Positions 1 to 7,987 are shown, numbered from the stretch's first letter. The stretch is 64,000 nucleotides of DNA from Natronococcus sp. A-GB1 (GCF_029688845.1 NZ_JARUKW010000006.1:158255-222254), one strand, 5' to 3'. Translations and numbers: made by a program. Notes: generated from the letters alone by a model not told the origin.

Positions 1-73
1 TCCCCGGTTATAATTCCGTTGTTCGGACCACCCCCCATACTATTTTGGTTTGTGCCGGACGCGTTCGTACGGA

Positions 74-1306
74 ATGAGTGGCACCCACCCCGCCGATGTC
101 GGCGTCGAACCGCCCGTCTCCCGTCCCCACCGACGGATACTCCGACTCCTTCGCTCGAGGGACAAGCCCCTATCCGTAACCGACCTCGCGACGCGTTTCG
201 CCATGAGGACCCCATCGTGCGAACTCGAGGACGGGTCGCCCGAGCGGATGCGAGTCGCCCTCGTTCACGTTCACCTCCCAAAGCTGGCGGATTCCGGGCT
301 CGTCGAGTGGGATCGTGAACGTCAGGTGGTCCGGGCGGCGGACGCTCGAGAGTGTGCCGATGATGCCGGAGACGACACGGATCAAGACCACGGGCAGCCC
401 TTCGACGGGCGTCAGCTCGGGGCGTGGCTGTGCTGTCCGAGCTGTGGCCGCCGCGACGTAACCCGCGTTCGCGTGGGCGCCGACCTCGAACTCGAGTGTC
501 ACGACTGCGGACGCGATGAGACGCTCTCGCTCGAGCGACGGCCCGAGGGACAGTCCGGCGATTCCGAGTCGAACCCGTCCACGGGTGGCGACAGAAACGC
601 TCGCGAGCGGGCGCTCAAGGCGTCGAACGAGCGGTTAGAGCAGTTCGCCTACGCCGCCAGTCACGACCTCCAGGAGCCGCTGCGGATGGTTTCGGGGTAC
701 CTGCAGCTGATCGAGGGGCGCTACGGGGACGAACTCGACGCCGACGGCGAGGAGTTTCTGGCGTACGCGGTCGACGGCGCCGACCGGATGCGCGAGATGA
801 TCGACGGGCTGCTCGCGTACTCGAGGATCGAGACGCAGGGAACCGCGTTCGAACCGGTCGCCCTCGAGGCGGTGCTCGAGGACGTGCGCAAGGATCTGGA
901 GGTTCGAATCGAGGAGACCGACGCGGACGTGACGATCGGATCGCTGCCCCGCGTCGAGGGCGACGAGACACAGCTACGCCAGCTCTTTCAGAATCTCGTC
1001 TCGAACGCCCTCGAGTACAGCGGCGACGACCGACCGATCGTTCGGGTCGAGGCCGAACGCGACGGCTCCGAGTGGCTCGTCGCCGTTCGCGACGAGGGGA
1101 TCGGGATCGAATCGACGAACCAGGAGCGGATCTTCGACGTCTTCGAGCGGCTTCACGGTGACCACGAACGGCGGGGGACGGGGATCGGGCTCGCGATCTG
1201 CGAACGGATCGCCGAGCGCCACGGCGGCGAGATTCGGGTCGACTCCGAGCCCGGCGAGGGGGCGGCGTTCGTACTGACGCTGCCGGCACTCGGATGCCGT
1301 CCGTGA
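74..1306 (+). CDS. Sensor histidine kinase with N-terminal winged-helix and zinc-ribbon region
   Basis: 410 aa. The N-terminal part (about residues 15-90) reads like the haloarchaeal DUF7344 winged-helix domain. A zinc-ribbon-like pair of cysteine motifs follows (CPSC at 121-124 and CHDC at 142-145). The C-terminal half is a classical kinase: a HisKA dimerisation helix with the phospho-accepting His197 in ASHDLQEPL, then an HATPase_c domain with an N box (QNLVSNALEYS), a G1 box (DEGIGI) and a G2 box (RGTGIGLAI). There is no transmembrane segment or PAS/GAF sensor, so it is probably soluble. I prefer the ATG at 74 over the in-frame codon at 50 because the conserved region begins well inside the protein. 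No response regulator gene is adjacent. Kinase assignment is firm; the role of the N-terminal part is inferred. Confidence 0.88.
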   Translation: MSGTHPADVGVEPPVSRPHRRILRLLRSRDKPLSVTDLATRFAMRTPSCELEDGSPERMRVALVHVHLPKLADSGLVEWDRERQVVRAADARECADDAGDDTDQDHGQPFDGRQLGAWLCCPSCGRRDVTRVRVGADLELECHDCGRDETLSLERRPEGQSGDSESNPSTGGDRNARERALKASNERLEQFAYAASHDLQEPLRMVSGYLQLIEGRYGDELDADGEEFLAYAVDGADRMREMIDGLLAYSRIETQGTAFEPVALEAVLEDVRKDLEVRIEETDADVTIGSLPRVEGDETQLRQLFQNLVSNALEYSGDDRPIVRVEAERDGSEWLVAVRDEGIGIESTNQERIFDVFERLHGDHERRGTGIGLAICERIAERHGGEIRVDSEPGEGAAFVLTLPALGCRP

Positions 1307-1427
1307 TCGTCTCCTCGACCGAACCGCGATCGAGTGAAATCGAACCCGAACGGCTATTGTCGAACGGCGACCACGTCCGCGCGTGAACGCTGATAGCCCA
1401 CGAACGACTCCCACCGAGGAGACGGCT

Positions 1428-1951
1428 ATGAGAGTCGTCTCTCTCACGGGACCGAGCGACTCGGGGAAGCGACGCTCGTCGAGAAGCTCGTTCCGCGACT
1501 GGCCGAGTCGGGTCGAGTCGCGACCGTCAAGTCGATCCACCACGATATCGAGATCGACACACCGGGTGCCGACACCTACCGTCATCGAACCGCGGGTGCC
1601 GAAGCGGTCGTCGGCGTGACGCCCAAGCTCACCTTCGACATCACCGCTCGAGGGAAGCGCGCCCCGCCCGACGAACCCGGCGAGGTGTTCTTCCGGACGG
1701 ACAACCCCGAACTTCGGGCGCTCTCGAGTACCCTCGGCCGACTCGAGCGCCGCGGCTACGACATCGTCGTCGTCGAGGGGTTCCCAGCGGCGCCGCTGCC
1801 GACGATCCTCGTCGGCGACCGGGATCCCGAGGCGGTCGGCGGTGAGGTCGTCGGCACGGGGAGCGAGGACCTTGCCGGGCTCGTCGAGACGGTGCGCGGC
1901 CTCGAGCCCCTCGCGACGCGTGTGGAGTCCTCGGACGCAGGCGAGACCTGA
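1428..1951 (+). pseudogene. mobB: Molybdopterin-guanine dinucleotide biosynthesis protein MobB, frameshifted
   Basis: MobB is a P-loop GTPase that assists molybdenum cofactor guanylation. The start MRVVSLTGPSDSGK gives the first part of a Walker A motif, but after the Lys codon at 1467-1469 the frame is lost by one missing base. Restoring one base gives a continuous MobB-like sequence (TLVEKLVPRLAESGRVATVK, then the HHDIEIDTPGADTYRH and GVTPKLTFDI regions) that joins the open frame running to 1951. The repaired product would be 174 aa, normal for MobB. The lesion lies exactly inside the nucleotide-binding loop, so as written the gene is inactive. Either a true pseudogene or a sequencing error. 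An in-frame restart at 1616 would lack the P-loop. Confidence 0.8.
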
Positions 1952-2069
1952 TTCGCCCGGTCGCCGATCCCGAAGATGGGACTGGGGCATGTCCCACCGA
2001 TGCTGTTGGCTTTCGCGGACCGCTATGCTCGCAGCCGTCGTCGATCGGCTTCGTTCGTTCCGTCTCCCA

Positions 2070-2102
2070 AACTATAGATAAATCAGACTATTATCTATAG
2101 TT
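2070..2102. promoter_or_regulatory. Perfect 12-bp inverted repeat, candidate operator
   Basis: The arms AACTATAGATAA (2070-2081) and TTATCTATAGTT (2091-2102) are exact reverse complements separated by 9 bases. They lie in an A+T-rich stretch 78 bases upstream of the HTH regulator start at 2180. The position and symmetry suggest a binding site for a dimeric regulator, possibly the downstream gene's own product. A terminator for the preceding gene is less likely because the arms are A+T-rich. Confidence 0.5.
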
Positions 2103-2179
2103 GATTTTCACTTCAGTAGATGCTGATAAATTTGGAAGTGCGGTTATTGTGTTTCCTCCTGTATCTGTGAGTGAGAACA

Positions 2180-2848
2180 ATGACATCCATTGCGGACCTC
2201 GAGATTCCGGGCGACGGAACCGGACTGGCCGAGCTGTTCGACGCCGTCCCATCGCTCACCTGCGAGATGGAGCAGGTCATCGCCTCGAGCGGCCACGGAC
2301 TGTGGCTGTCCGGTCCCTCGAAGGAGGAGATCGAAGCCGCGATGGCGGACGCTGCCGCGATCGAGGACTACTCGCTGATCAGCAGCGACGACGACCGCTG
2401 GCTGTACGACATCGAGTTCGATCCCGGGACGGTCGACCCCCTCGAGCTCGTCCTCGAGGAGGACGGCACCGTCCTCAGCGCGTCGGCCTCGGGCGGCTCC
2501 TGGCTTCTGAGCGTACGCGTCCTCGAGCGCGAGGACGTGAGCTCGCTGTACGACCGCCTCGTCGACAACGACGTGACGCCGACGATCGTCCGCCTGTTCG
2601 ACGTCGCCGACGAGAGCCACTCCCAGTGTGGCCTCACCCAGCGCCAGTACGAGACGCTGGTCGCGGCGATCGACCACGGCTACTTCGAGATCCCCCGCGA
2701 GGTCTCGATGCAGGAGCTCTCCGAGGAGCTCGGCATCTCCCACCAGGCGCTCTCCGAGCGCCTGCGCCGGGCCTACCGGGCGCTGGTCACCTCCGAACTC
2801 AACGTCGCTGAGGAGGAGGCGACCGCCCCGCCAGTCCCGTCCGACTGA
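2180..2848 (+). CDS. HTH-10 (bacterio-opsin activator, Bat-like) transcriptional regulator
   Basis: 222 aa. The C-terminal 60 residues carry the HTH_10 helix-turn-helix typical of haloarchaeal Bat-type regulators: LTQRQYETLVAAIDHGYFEI, then the recognition region MQELSEELGISHQALSERLRRA. The N-terminal 150 residues form an alpha/beta sensor-like region seen in many members of the family. The ATG at 2180 fits better than the GTG at 2171 because the preceding codons show no family similarity. A perfect inverted repeat lies 78 bases upstream. Cytoplasmic DNA-binding protein; the target genes and signal are not evident. Confidence 0.85.
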   Translation: MTSIADLEIPGDGTGLAELFDAVPSLTCEMEQVIASSGHGLWLSGPSKEEIEAAMADAAAIEDYSLISSDDDRWLYDIEFDPGTVDPLELVLEEDGTVLSASASGGSWLLSVRVLEREDVSSLYDRLVDNDVTPTIVRLFDVADESHSQCGLTQRQYETLVAAIDHGYFEIPREVSMQELSEELGISHQALSERLRRAYRALVTSELNVAEEEATAPPVPSD

Positions 2849-2982
2849 CGACAGCACCGTCCCCGGCCGGCTCTCGAGTTCTGCCCCTCGCGTTTTGCCG
2901 TAACGGCCGCGCAACTGACCACACCGCGTACCGAACCGACCACACCGCGTACTGTTATTAGCCGTCCGCGACGTGTTGGCGT

Positions 2983-3750
2983 ATGCACGTCGATACCGAT
3001 GATGGCGTCCTCGAGATCAGGTTCGATCGACCCGGCGTTCTCAACGCGATGAGTCAGGCGGTCGCCACGGAACTGGCCGAAACGATCGAGCGGGCCGATC
3101 CCGACGACCACCACGCGATCGTCATCTCAGGAGAGGGCGACGCGTTCAGCGCCGGCGGGGACATCGAGGCGATGGCCGAACCGCCCAGCCCACCTCGTGA
3201 GTCCTACGAGGAGGTCACCGAGACGTTCGGCCGAGTCGTCGAGGCGATGCTCGAGTCACCGGTGCCGATCGTCGCGAAGGTAAACGGCGACGCCATCGGG
3301 GCCGGGCTGGCCGTCGTCGCCCTCTCGGATATCGCCTACGCCAGCGAGGACGCCACCTTCTCCTGTGCGTTCGTCAGGGTCGGGCTCATCCCCGACACCG
3401 GCGGCACGTTCATGCTGCCTCACATCGTCGGCCTGCGGGCCGCCAAGAAGCTCGCGTTCACCGGGGAGTTCTTCGACGCCAGCAGAGCGGCCGACCTCGA
3501 GTTGGTCAACGAGGCCGTTCCCGCGGACGAACTCGACGACCGGGTCCGAGAGACGGTCGAGCGACTCGGACGCCGGCCAACCGACGTGATCGGGATGACC
3601 AAGCAGGCGCTCCACGAGAACATGGCCCGCCACTGGCGGGAAGCCGCCGACTACGAGAACACCCTCCAGGTCCAGGCCCGGGGCTCGGACTCCCACGAGG
3701 AGGGGGTCGCGGCCTTCCTCGAGGGGCGTGAACCGGAGTTCAACGAATGA
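2983..3750 (+). CDS. Enoyl-CoA hydratase/isomerase (crotonase) family protein
   Basis: 255 aa, the usual length for a single-domain crotonase. The CoA-binding and oxyanion-hole motif FSAGGDIEAM lies at about 50-60 and a second oxyanion element DAIGAGLAV near 103. The active-site segment reads GLIPDTGGTF, with Asp where classical hydratases carry Glu. This resembles the PaaG-type isomerase subgroup, so an isomerase or ring-opening role is as likely as crotonyl-CoA hydration. The C-terminal helix region (KQALHENMARHW) is typical. The stop codon abuts the end of a TnpB element, but the C-terminus is of normal length, so the insertion does not appear to have truncated it. Confidence 0.88.
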   Translation: MHVDTDDGVLEIRFDRPGVLNAMSQAVATELAETIERADPDDHHAIVISGEGDAFSAGGDIEAMAEPPSPPRESYEEVTETFGRVVEAMLESPVPIVAKVNGDAIGAGLAVVALSDIAYASEDATFSCAFVRVGLIPDTGGTFMLPHIVGLRAAKKLAFTGEFFDASRAADLELVNEAVPADELDDRVRETVERLGRRPTDVIGMTKQALHENMARHWREAADYENTLQVQARGSDSHEEGVAAFLEGREPEFNE

Positions 3751-3900
3751 CATCCTCCCCGCCGTGAACGGCGGGGTTTCCTCGCGCTGGGGGGTATCGA
3801 CTACCGGCCCACGGAGGCAACTTGCGGGTTCGTATGCTCCTCGTTGGGACGGGGGGAGCGTGATGACTCCAACCATTCGTGGTTGTCCCACTTGAGGCAT
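3751..3900 (-). ncRNA. Candidate omega (reRNA) guide RNA at the tnpB 3' end
   Basis: In IS200/IS605 elements TnpB works with an RNA made from the 3' end of tnpB plus the right end of the element, the guide lying just outside the element. Here the expected segment would cover the last codons of tnpB, the short untranslated stretch and the stem CCCCGCCG-TTCA-CGGCGGGG. This is placed by analogy only; RNA boundaries cannot be seen in DNA. Confidence 0.35.
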
Positions 3901-5078
3901 ACAGGCCGTGCCATCGACCGTGTTACCGCTGTCTGCCGTCTCAAGAACGTCTCTGACGCCACGAGGTCGGCGTGCCCCTCGAAGCCACACGGACACGTCA
4001 GAGTGTCTCTGTGACGTGTCGTGTCCTCTGTCGAACCGCAGTTCGGACACTCCTGACTCGTCCACGCCTCAGACCGTACTTCTACCGAGATACCGTATTC
4101 CTCAGCGGTACACGCCAGTCGATTCACGAACGCTCTAAACGCCCAGAAATTGTGCGTCTTGGCGTTCGTCTCTACCGACCAGTGCGTCTCAAGCACGTCC
4201 GTCAGCGCCCCGACGTACACTGTCGAAACACCCTCGTCGTACAGACGTTCGATGAGGTCACGCGCGAGTGCGTCTTGAGCGTGGTCACGTCGCTTGGTGC
4301 GCCGGTCGTACAGGCGTCGGATTCGGTGACTGCTGTATCGACCGTCTTCCAAGAGTGATTGGAGGCGGGCAATTTCTCGCGTGGTTTCGCGGAATCGTTT
4401 GAACAGGTCTCGTCCTTTGTACAGGTATTGCTGGCCGGTTGTAGTTGTGCAGGCGACGAGGGTGTTTGCACCGATGTCCAGAGCGGCTTCTTCCGAAGCC
4501 AGTGGTTGTGCCAGTCGAGAATCATCGACGGTGACTGGCTGAAAGGCCCTGAATGCCTGTGCTTGCTCGTCGTAGAACAACTCCAACCGGCCCTGCTTCT
4601 CGTACTCCTTCCAATTGGGGTCGCCTCGAACTTCAAGGAGGAGACGTTCGCGGTGTCCCAACCCGTATTCGTCTTTCAGGTCTTGACCGACGAGAATTTC
4701 GAGGCGGGAGTATTCACCCCATTCGACAGAGTACGATGTGTTTCGGATATACGTGCGGAGTTCTCGCCCTTCATCTGCGTTACCCCAGAATCCGGGCTTA
4801 CCGTTGGCTTCACCCGTCTTCTTGAGGCTGAAGAACGATTTCCACGCTTCGCGGTTCTTGCGTTCGATTTGCTGAACCGTGGACGCGCCGAGAACCCCGC
4901 CATAGCGACCGCGATACTCGCTGATTTCCCACACGTCGGCGTCTGGGTCTTCATAGTTCTCGCGGCGCTCGTAGTTGAGTTCGTTCCAGAGAGCGGCAGA
5001 AGCGTCCAAGAGGCGTCGAAGCAACTCCTCGTCCTCGTCGGACTGCGGAATCACCTCGAACGTGTTGGCTCGCTTCAT
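3801..5078 (-). CDS. tnpB: RNA-guided endonuclease TnpB family protein (IS1341-type)
   Basis: 425 aa, full length for a haloarchaeal TnpB. The N-terminal recognition region ([15 protein letters not shown]) is followed by a RuvC-I strand [12 protein letters not shown] with the first catalytic Asp, an Arg-rich bridge region with [14 protein letters not shown], and a zinc finger with CPNCG and CPCG. The RuvC-III motif GHADLVAS supplies the last Asp. In the RuvC-II strand ([14 protein letters not shown]) the usual Glu position appears to be Gly or Ala, and the nearest Glu is displaced several residues downstream. The C-terminus ([14 protein letters not shown]) is typical. TnpB nicks or cuts DNA under RNA guidance and promotes retention of its element. 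No frameshift or stop is present, so it is probably intact. Confidence 0.93.
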   Translation of the reverse strand: MKRANTFEVIPQSDEDEELLRRLLDASAALWNELNYERRENYEDPDADVWEISEYRGRYGGVLGASTVQQIERKNREAWKSFFSLKKTGEANGKPGFWGNADEGRELRTYIRNTSYSVEWGEYSRLEILVGQDLKDEYGLGHRERLLLEVRGDPNWKEYEKQGRLELFYDEQAQAFRAFQPVTVDDSRLAQPLASEEAALDIGANTLVACTTTTGQQYLYKGRDLFKRFRETTREIARLQSLLEDGRYSSHRIRRLYDRRTKRRDHAQDALARDLIERLYDEGVSTVYVGALTDVLETHWSVETNAKTHNFWAFRAFVNRLACTAEEYGISVEVRSEAWTSQECPNCGSTEDTTRHRDTLTCPCGFEGHADLVASETFLRRQTAVTRSMARPVCLKWDNHEWLESSRSPRPNEEHTNPQVASVGR

Positions 5079-5131
5079 CGGCTACTGTTTGTATCGGAAC
5101 ACACATAAAAATGTGGTTTATGTGTTACTGT

Positions 5132-5269
5132 ATGGTCGAAGTTCGCATCGAGTTCGATGACGATGAACAGTACGAGCGGTTGAAAGAACTGAAGACGCAC
5201 CGTGGATTAACGTGGAAGGGATTGCTCCTTGAGGGCGAAAAGAAAGTCCGAGAGGATACCCCGGAGTAA
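5132..5269 (+). CDS. Small tnpB-associated protein, ribbon-helix-helix-like
   Basis: 45 aa, beginning MVEVRIEFDDDEQYERLKEL, acidic with a short beta-strand followed by two predicted helices. The pattern of a strand carrying alternating residues then EQYERLKELKTHRG and TWKGLLLEG resembles a ribbon-helix-helix (CopG/MetJ-like) DNA-binding fold, though it is too short to be certain. It is divergent from tnpB with 53 bases between starts and lies inside the hairpin ends of the element. The downstream stem at 5308-5326 could serve as its terminator. A role in repressing tnpB from the shared intergenic region is an inference from layout. Confidence 0.65.
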   Translation: MVEVRIEFDDDEQYERLKELKTHRGLTWKGLLLEGEKKVREDTPE

Positions 5270-5444
5270 TCGTCGAGCGTGGATTGTGAAGTGGAGTGTC
5301 GGATTCACGCCCGCCCTAAAGGGCGGGACTCTCTCCTTGAGTCAGGTAGTTGACCGACGCCCGATTTCGCCCGCGAGAACACTCGAGTCGCAAGCCACCG
5401 CAAGCAACACCATTGTACGGTTCTTCGTCGTGTTTCAAATCGCA

Positions 5445-6167
5445 ATGTCCCCAGAGTTTACCGACGACGACATCGGAAAGACAGTGATCAACGCCGACGG
5501 CGAGGAGGTCGGTCTCGTCGCCGACGTCGAACACGGCACCGCACACGTAGAGCCGGACCCCGGAATCACGGACACGATCAAGGCGAAACTCGGCTGGGGC
5601 GACACCGACGAGAACGCCTACCCGCTCCAGGAGCCCGCGGTCGCCGAGGTAACCGACGACGAGATTCACCTCGAGCGCGACCTCGAATCCAGCTCCGGGG
5701 TGGACACCGGCGCGGCCGGTGCCGGGACGACGGCGGGTGCCGAATCGACGACCGGCGCCACCGACACGGCGGATCGAGGCGACGACGACCTCATCGGCGA
5801 CGACGACGACGAATTCGTCGACGACGATGATGACGACCTGATCGGTGACGACGACGATGACGATCTGATCGGTGATGACGACGATGACGATCTGATCGGT
5901 GATGACGACGATGACGATCTGATCGGTGATGACGATGATGACGATCTGATCGGTGATGACGATGATGACGATCTGATCGGTGATGATGACGACGACCTCA
6001 TCGGTGACGACGATGACGACGACCTCATCGGTGACGACGATGATGACGACCTCGTTGGCGACGATGACGACGACCTCATCGGTGACGACGATGATGACGA
6101 CCTCGTTGGCGACGATGACGACGACCTCATCGGTGACGACGATGATGGCGCCCGCGACACGCGATAG
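5445..6167 (+). CDS. PRC-barrel-like protein with Asp-rich 9-residue tandem repeat
   Basis: 240 aa. Residues 1-80 look like a PRC-barrel domain (FTDDDIGKTVINADGEEVGLV, then VEPDPGITDTI), a small beta-barrel linked in archaea to RNA processing and other adaptor roles. A Ser/Thr/Gly/Ala linker follows, then at least a dozen repeats of the form DDDDDDLIG with small variations (DLVG, one DEFV). At DNA level this is a tandem array with a unit of about 27 bases, some units one codon shorter. The ATG at 5445 starts exactly at the conserved domain. The tail is extremely acidic and could bind cations or basic partners. The repeat probably changes length by slippage. Function unknown. Confidence 0.8.
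   Translation: MSPEFTDDDIGKTVINADGEEVGLVADVEHGTAHVEPDPGITDTIKAKLGWGDTDENAYPLQEPAVAEVTDDEIHLERDLESSSGVDTGAAGAGTTAGAESTTGATDTADRGDDDLIGDDDDEFVDDDDDDLIGDDDDDDLIGDDDDDDLIGDDDDDDLIGDDDDDDLIGDDDDDDLIGDDDDDLIGDDDDDDLIGDDDDDDLVGDDDDDLIGDDDDDDLVGDDDDDLIGDDDDGARDTR
5780..6150. repeat. Coding tandem repeat, unit about 27 bp
   Basis: About thirteen imperfect units encoding Asp-rich nonapeptides within the PRC-barrel protein. Five or six central units (roughly 5850-5980) are nearly identical at nucleotide level, whereas flanking units use different Asp and Leu codons, which suggests recent duplication in the middle of the array. Confidence 0.85.
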
Positions 6168-6177
6168 CGCCGCTGGC

Positions 6178-6203
6178 CGACTCTTCGCTCGAGCGAAGAG
6201 TCG
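6178..6203. terminator. 26-bp perfect palindrome, likely terminator or hairpin
   Basis: CGACTCTTCGCTC followed immediately by its reverse complement, starting 11 bases after the stop of the repeat protein. It lies between two convergent genes, so a transcript-end structure is the simplest reading. Confidence 0.5.
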
Positions 6204-6295
6204 ACTTTCCCGATCGCTCGCCGTTCGGAGTATCGATCAGTAGTAGAGGGGACGTTTCGAACTCGAGAACCGCGTTCCGGGGACGGATGGCCGTC

Positions 6296-6781
6296 TCACG
6301 CCTCGAGGCGGTGTCGAACCGTCAACACCGGCACGTCCGAGAGCCGAACGACTTTCTCCGTAACACTCCCGACCAGGTATCGGTCCAGCCCCGTTCGACC
6401 GTGCGTTCCCATCACGATCAGGTCGATGTCGTGGTTCTTCGCGTAGGAGAGAATACCGTCGTGGGGACGGCCGTGGACGACCGCGCCGACGATCCGTTCG
6501 TGGCCCTGATCGCGGAGTCGCTCGACGAGGCTATCGACGGTTGCCGACCCGGTTTGCTCGGCCTGCTCGAGCGCGGGTCCCGTCTCGACGTCCGCGGAGA
6601 CCCTCGTCGTGTCGACAACGGTGAGGACGTGGAGTTCCGCCTCGTACCGTTCGGCGATGTCGAGTGTGGCCTCGAGCGCCCGCTCCGGGGGTTCGCCGAC
6701 GTCGGTCGGGAACAGCACGCGCTCGTACACGAACTCGGGTTCGATCCCGAGGACCAAAAGTGGTGTGTTAGTTGTCATCAC
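6296..6781 (-). CDS. Universal stress protein, UspA family
   Basis: 161 aa, one Usp domain. The first strand YERVLFPTDVGEPPERAL matches the family start. The ATP-binding loop near the C-terminus reads MGTHGRTGLDRYLVGSVTEKVV, a full G-2X-G-9X-G-S/T motif, so this is probably an ATP-binding member. It is preceded by a short N-terminal extension of about 18 residues. Cytoplasmic stress-response protein with no specific substrate known. Convergent with the repeat protein on its left. Confidence 0.9.
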   Translation of the reverse strand: MMTTNTPLLVLGIEPEFVYERVLFPTDVGEPPERALEATLDIAERYEAELHVLTVVDTTRVSADVETGPALEQAEQTGSATVDSLVERLRDQGHERIVGAVVHGRPHDGILSYAKNHDIDLIVMGTHGRTGLDRYLVGSVTEKVVRLSDVPVLTVRHRLEA

Positions 6782-6843
6782 TGTACGGTCTCGAAATCGG
6801 ACGTCGACTCCCGTCGCCGGGTGTCGATCCCCCCGGAGTCCGA

Positions 6844-7680
6844 TCAGGTGCCGTCGGGATCCCCGTGGGTGACGCCGTCGCGCTCGTCCGCGCTGCGGCG
6901 GCGCAACGCGGCTCGGGCGTTCGACGCCTGATAGCCAAAAAAGACGTTTTCTCCGTAGGCCTCGGCGACCTCCGTCGCGTGGATCAGATTGTCGACGTCG
7001 ACGTCGACGGCGTATAACTCGATGCTAAACGGCGTCTCGAGCGCGCTCTTGAACCCCTTCGCGATCGTCTCGAGCCAGTAGGTCGTCCCGTAGGCCGTAT
7101 CGTACAGGGGCACGACGAACTCATCGACGTACTCCTCGAGGGCCTCGAGGTCGATCCCGGCGCGCTCGTAGAGGTGGCCGGGGTAGGGATCCGGATACAG
7201 CGTCATGTAGACCCGACCGGGGATGTACTCGACGGCTTCCGCGACGAACTCGGTGATGACGCTGGCGCGCCACTCGAGACGGTCGTCGTACTCGCTCTCC
7301 TGAAAGTTCTGTTCGCAAACGCCACAGCGACAGTACTCCTCACGGGGGAAGCCGATGTCATCTAACCGTACGTCCTCGTTGGCCGCGGCGCAGTCGTCGA
7401 TGATCTCGAGCAACCCCTCGCGATAGTCCTCGCGGGAGGGACAGACGTACGCCCAGTCGAAGTACTTCCGATCACGCGTGGCGGGCCGACCCAGGTCGTC
7501 GACGGGGACGAGCGACGGATCGGCGTCGGCGGCGGCGTTGTCGCCGAAACACGAGACCATGTTCACCGCGTCTTCGATCGGTTCGGCGGACCTCCCGGTG
7601 ACGTCTTTGACCTCGTAGAAGCCGCGGTCGAACTCCGGCCACCGTACCTCCTCCTCGTTTCGGGTGACGACGCCGTGCAT
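6844..7680 (-). CDS. Unassigned haloarchaeal protein, TIM-barrel glycosidase-like
   Basis: 278 aa, soluble, strongly acidic. The spaced motifs FDWAYVCPSREDYREGLLEI, RLDDIGFPREEYCRCGVC and YMTLYPDPYPG, followed by EEYVDEFVVPLYD, resemble the barrel strands of glycoside-hydrolase-like proteins in which an Asp or Glu ends a strand. The CxCxxC-like segment (CRCGVCEQNF) resembles those in some hypothetical barrel proteins. I do not recognise a named family. The run is complete from the ATG to a Thr-ending C-terminus. It follows the small membrane protein and pyrBI on the same strand, but the gaps are large enough for a separate transcript. Confidence 0.6.
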   Translation of the reverse strand: MHGVVTRNEEEVRWPEFDRGFYEVKDVTGRSAEPIEDAVNMVSCFGDNAAADADPSLVPVDDLGRPATRDRKYFDWAYVCPSREDYREGLLEIIDDCAAANEDVRLDDIGFPREEYCRCGVCEQNFQESEYDDRLEWRASVITEFVAEAVEYIPGRVYMTLYPDPYPGHLYERAGIDLEALEEYVDEFVVPLYDTAYGTTYWLETIAKGFKSALETPFSIELYAVDVDVDNLIHATEVAEAYGENVFFGYQASNARAALRRRSADERDGVTHGDPDGT

Positions 7681-7723
7681 ACGAACGGTGTACGGCTACG
7701 GGGCCGTAAGCCGTTCGGATCGA

Positions 7724-7834
7724 CTACCGCTCCGGTTCGTACTCGTACTCGACGTCCGAGGAGCCGCCGAAGGCGACCTTCCAGACGAGCGCGGCGACGA
7801 ACGTGGCGATCAGGATGGTGCGTACGCGGGACAT
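7724..7834 (-). CDS. 36-residue single-pass membrane protein
   Basis: Translates as MSRVRTILIATFVAALVWK followed by VAFGGSSDVEYEYEPER. A basic N-terminus, one hydrophobic segment (residues 7-22) and an acidic Tyr/Glu tail indicate a single membrane helix with the tail outside or inside by charge rule. Codon use is coding-like. It lies 153 bases downstream of pyrI on the same strand. Function unknown. Confidence 0.55.
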   Translation of the reverse strand: MSRVRTILIATFVAALVWKVAFGGSSDVEYEYEPER

Positions 7835-7987
7835 AGTCACCCGAAGGGTCGAACGGCGCTCACTTATCGATTTCGGGCGTCCGGCTCGTGATCGATCAAC
7901 CGTCTCGGCCGGCCTGCTATCAGTCGGTACCGACGCACCCGGGAGCCGTTCGTCGGGTGCGCCGGTAACCGGTTACAGCGGACCGTC

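Larger units (their letters stand above)
3751..5340. mobile_element. IS200/IS605-group (IS1341-type) element with tnpB only
   Basis: A unit holding tnpB on the minus strand and a small divergent gene on the plus strand, bounded by G+C-rich hairpins. The stem at 3758-3777 (CCCCGCCG/CGGCGGGG) lies beyond the tnpB stop, and a second stem (CCCGCCCT/AGGGCGGG) sits near 5308-5326. Hairpin ends without terminal inverted repeats are characteristic of this group. No TnpA (Tyr transposase) is present, so mobility would need a TnpA in trans. The outer limits are estimated from the hairpins; no target duplication is expected for this family. Confidence 0.7.

Noticed and set aside
5780..6150. Regular repeats that could look like a CRISPR array
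   Set aside because: The units are head-to-tail with no unique spacers, and they encode a continuous Asp-rich protein tail.
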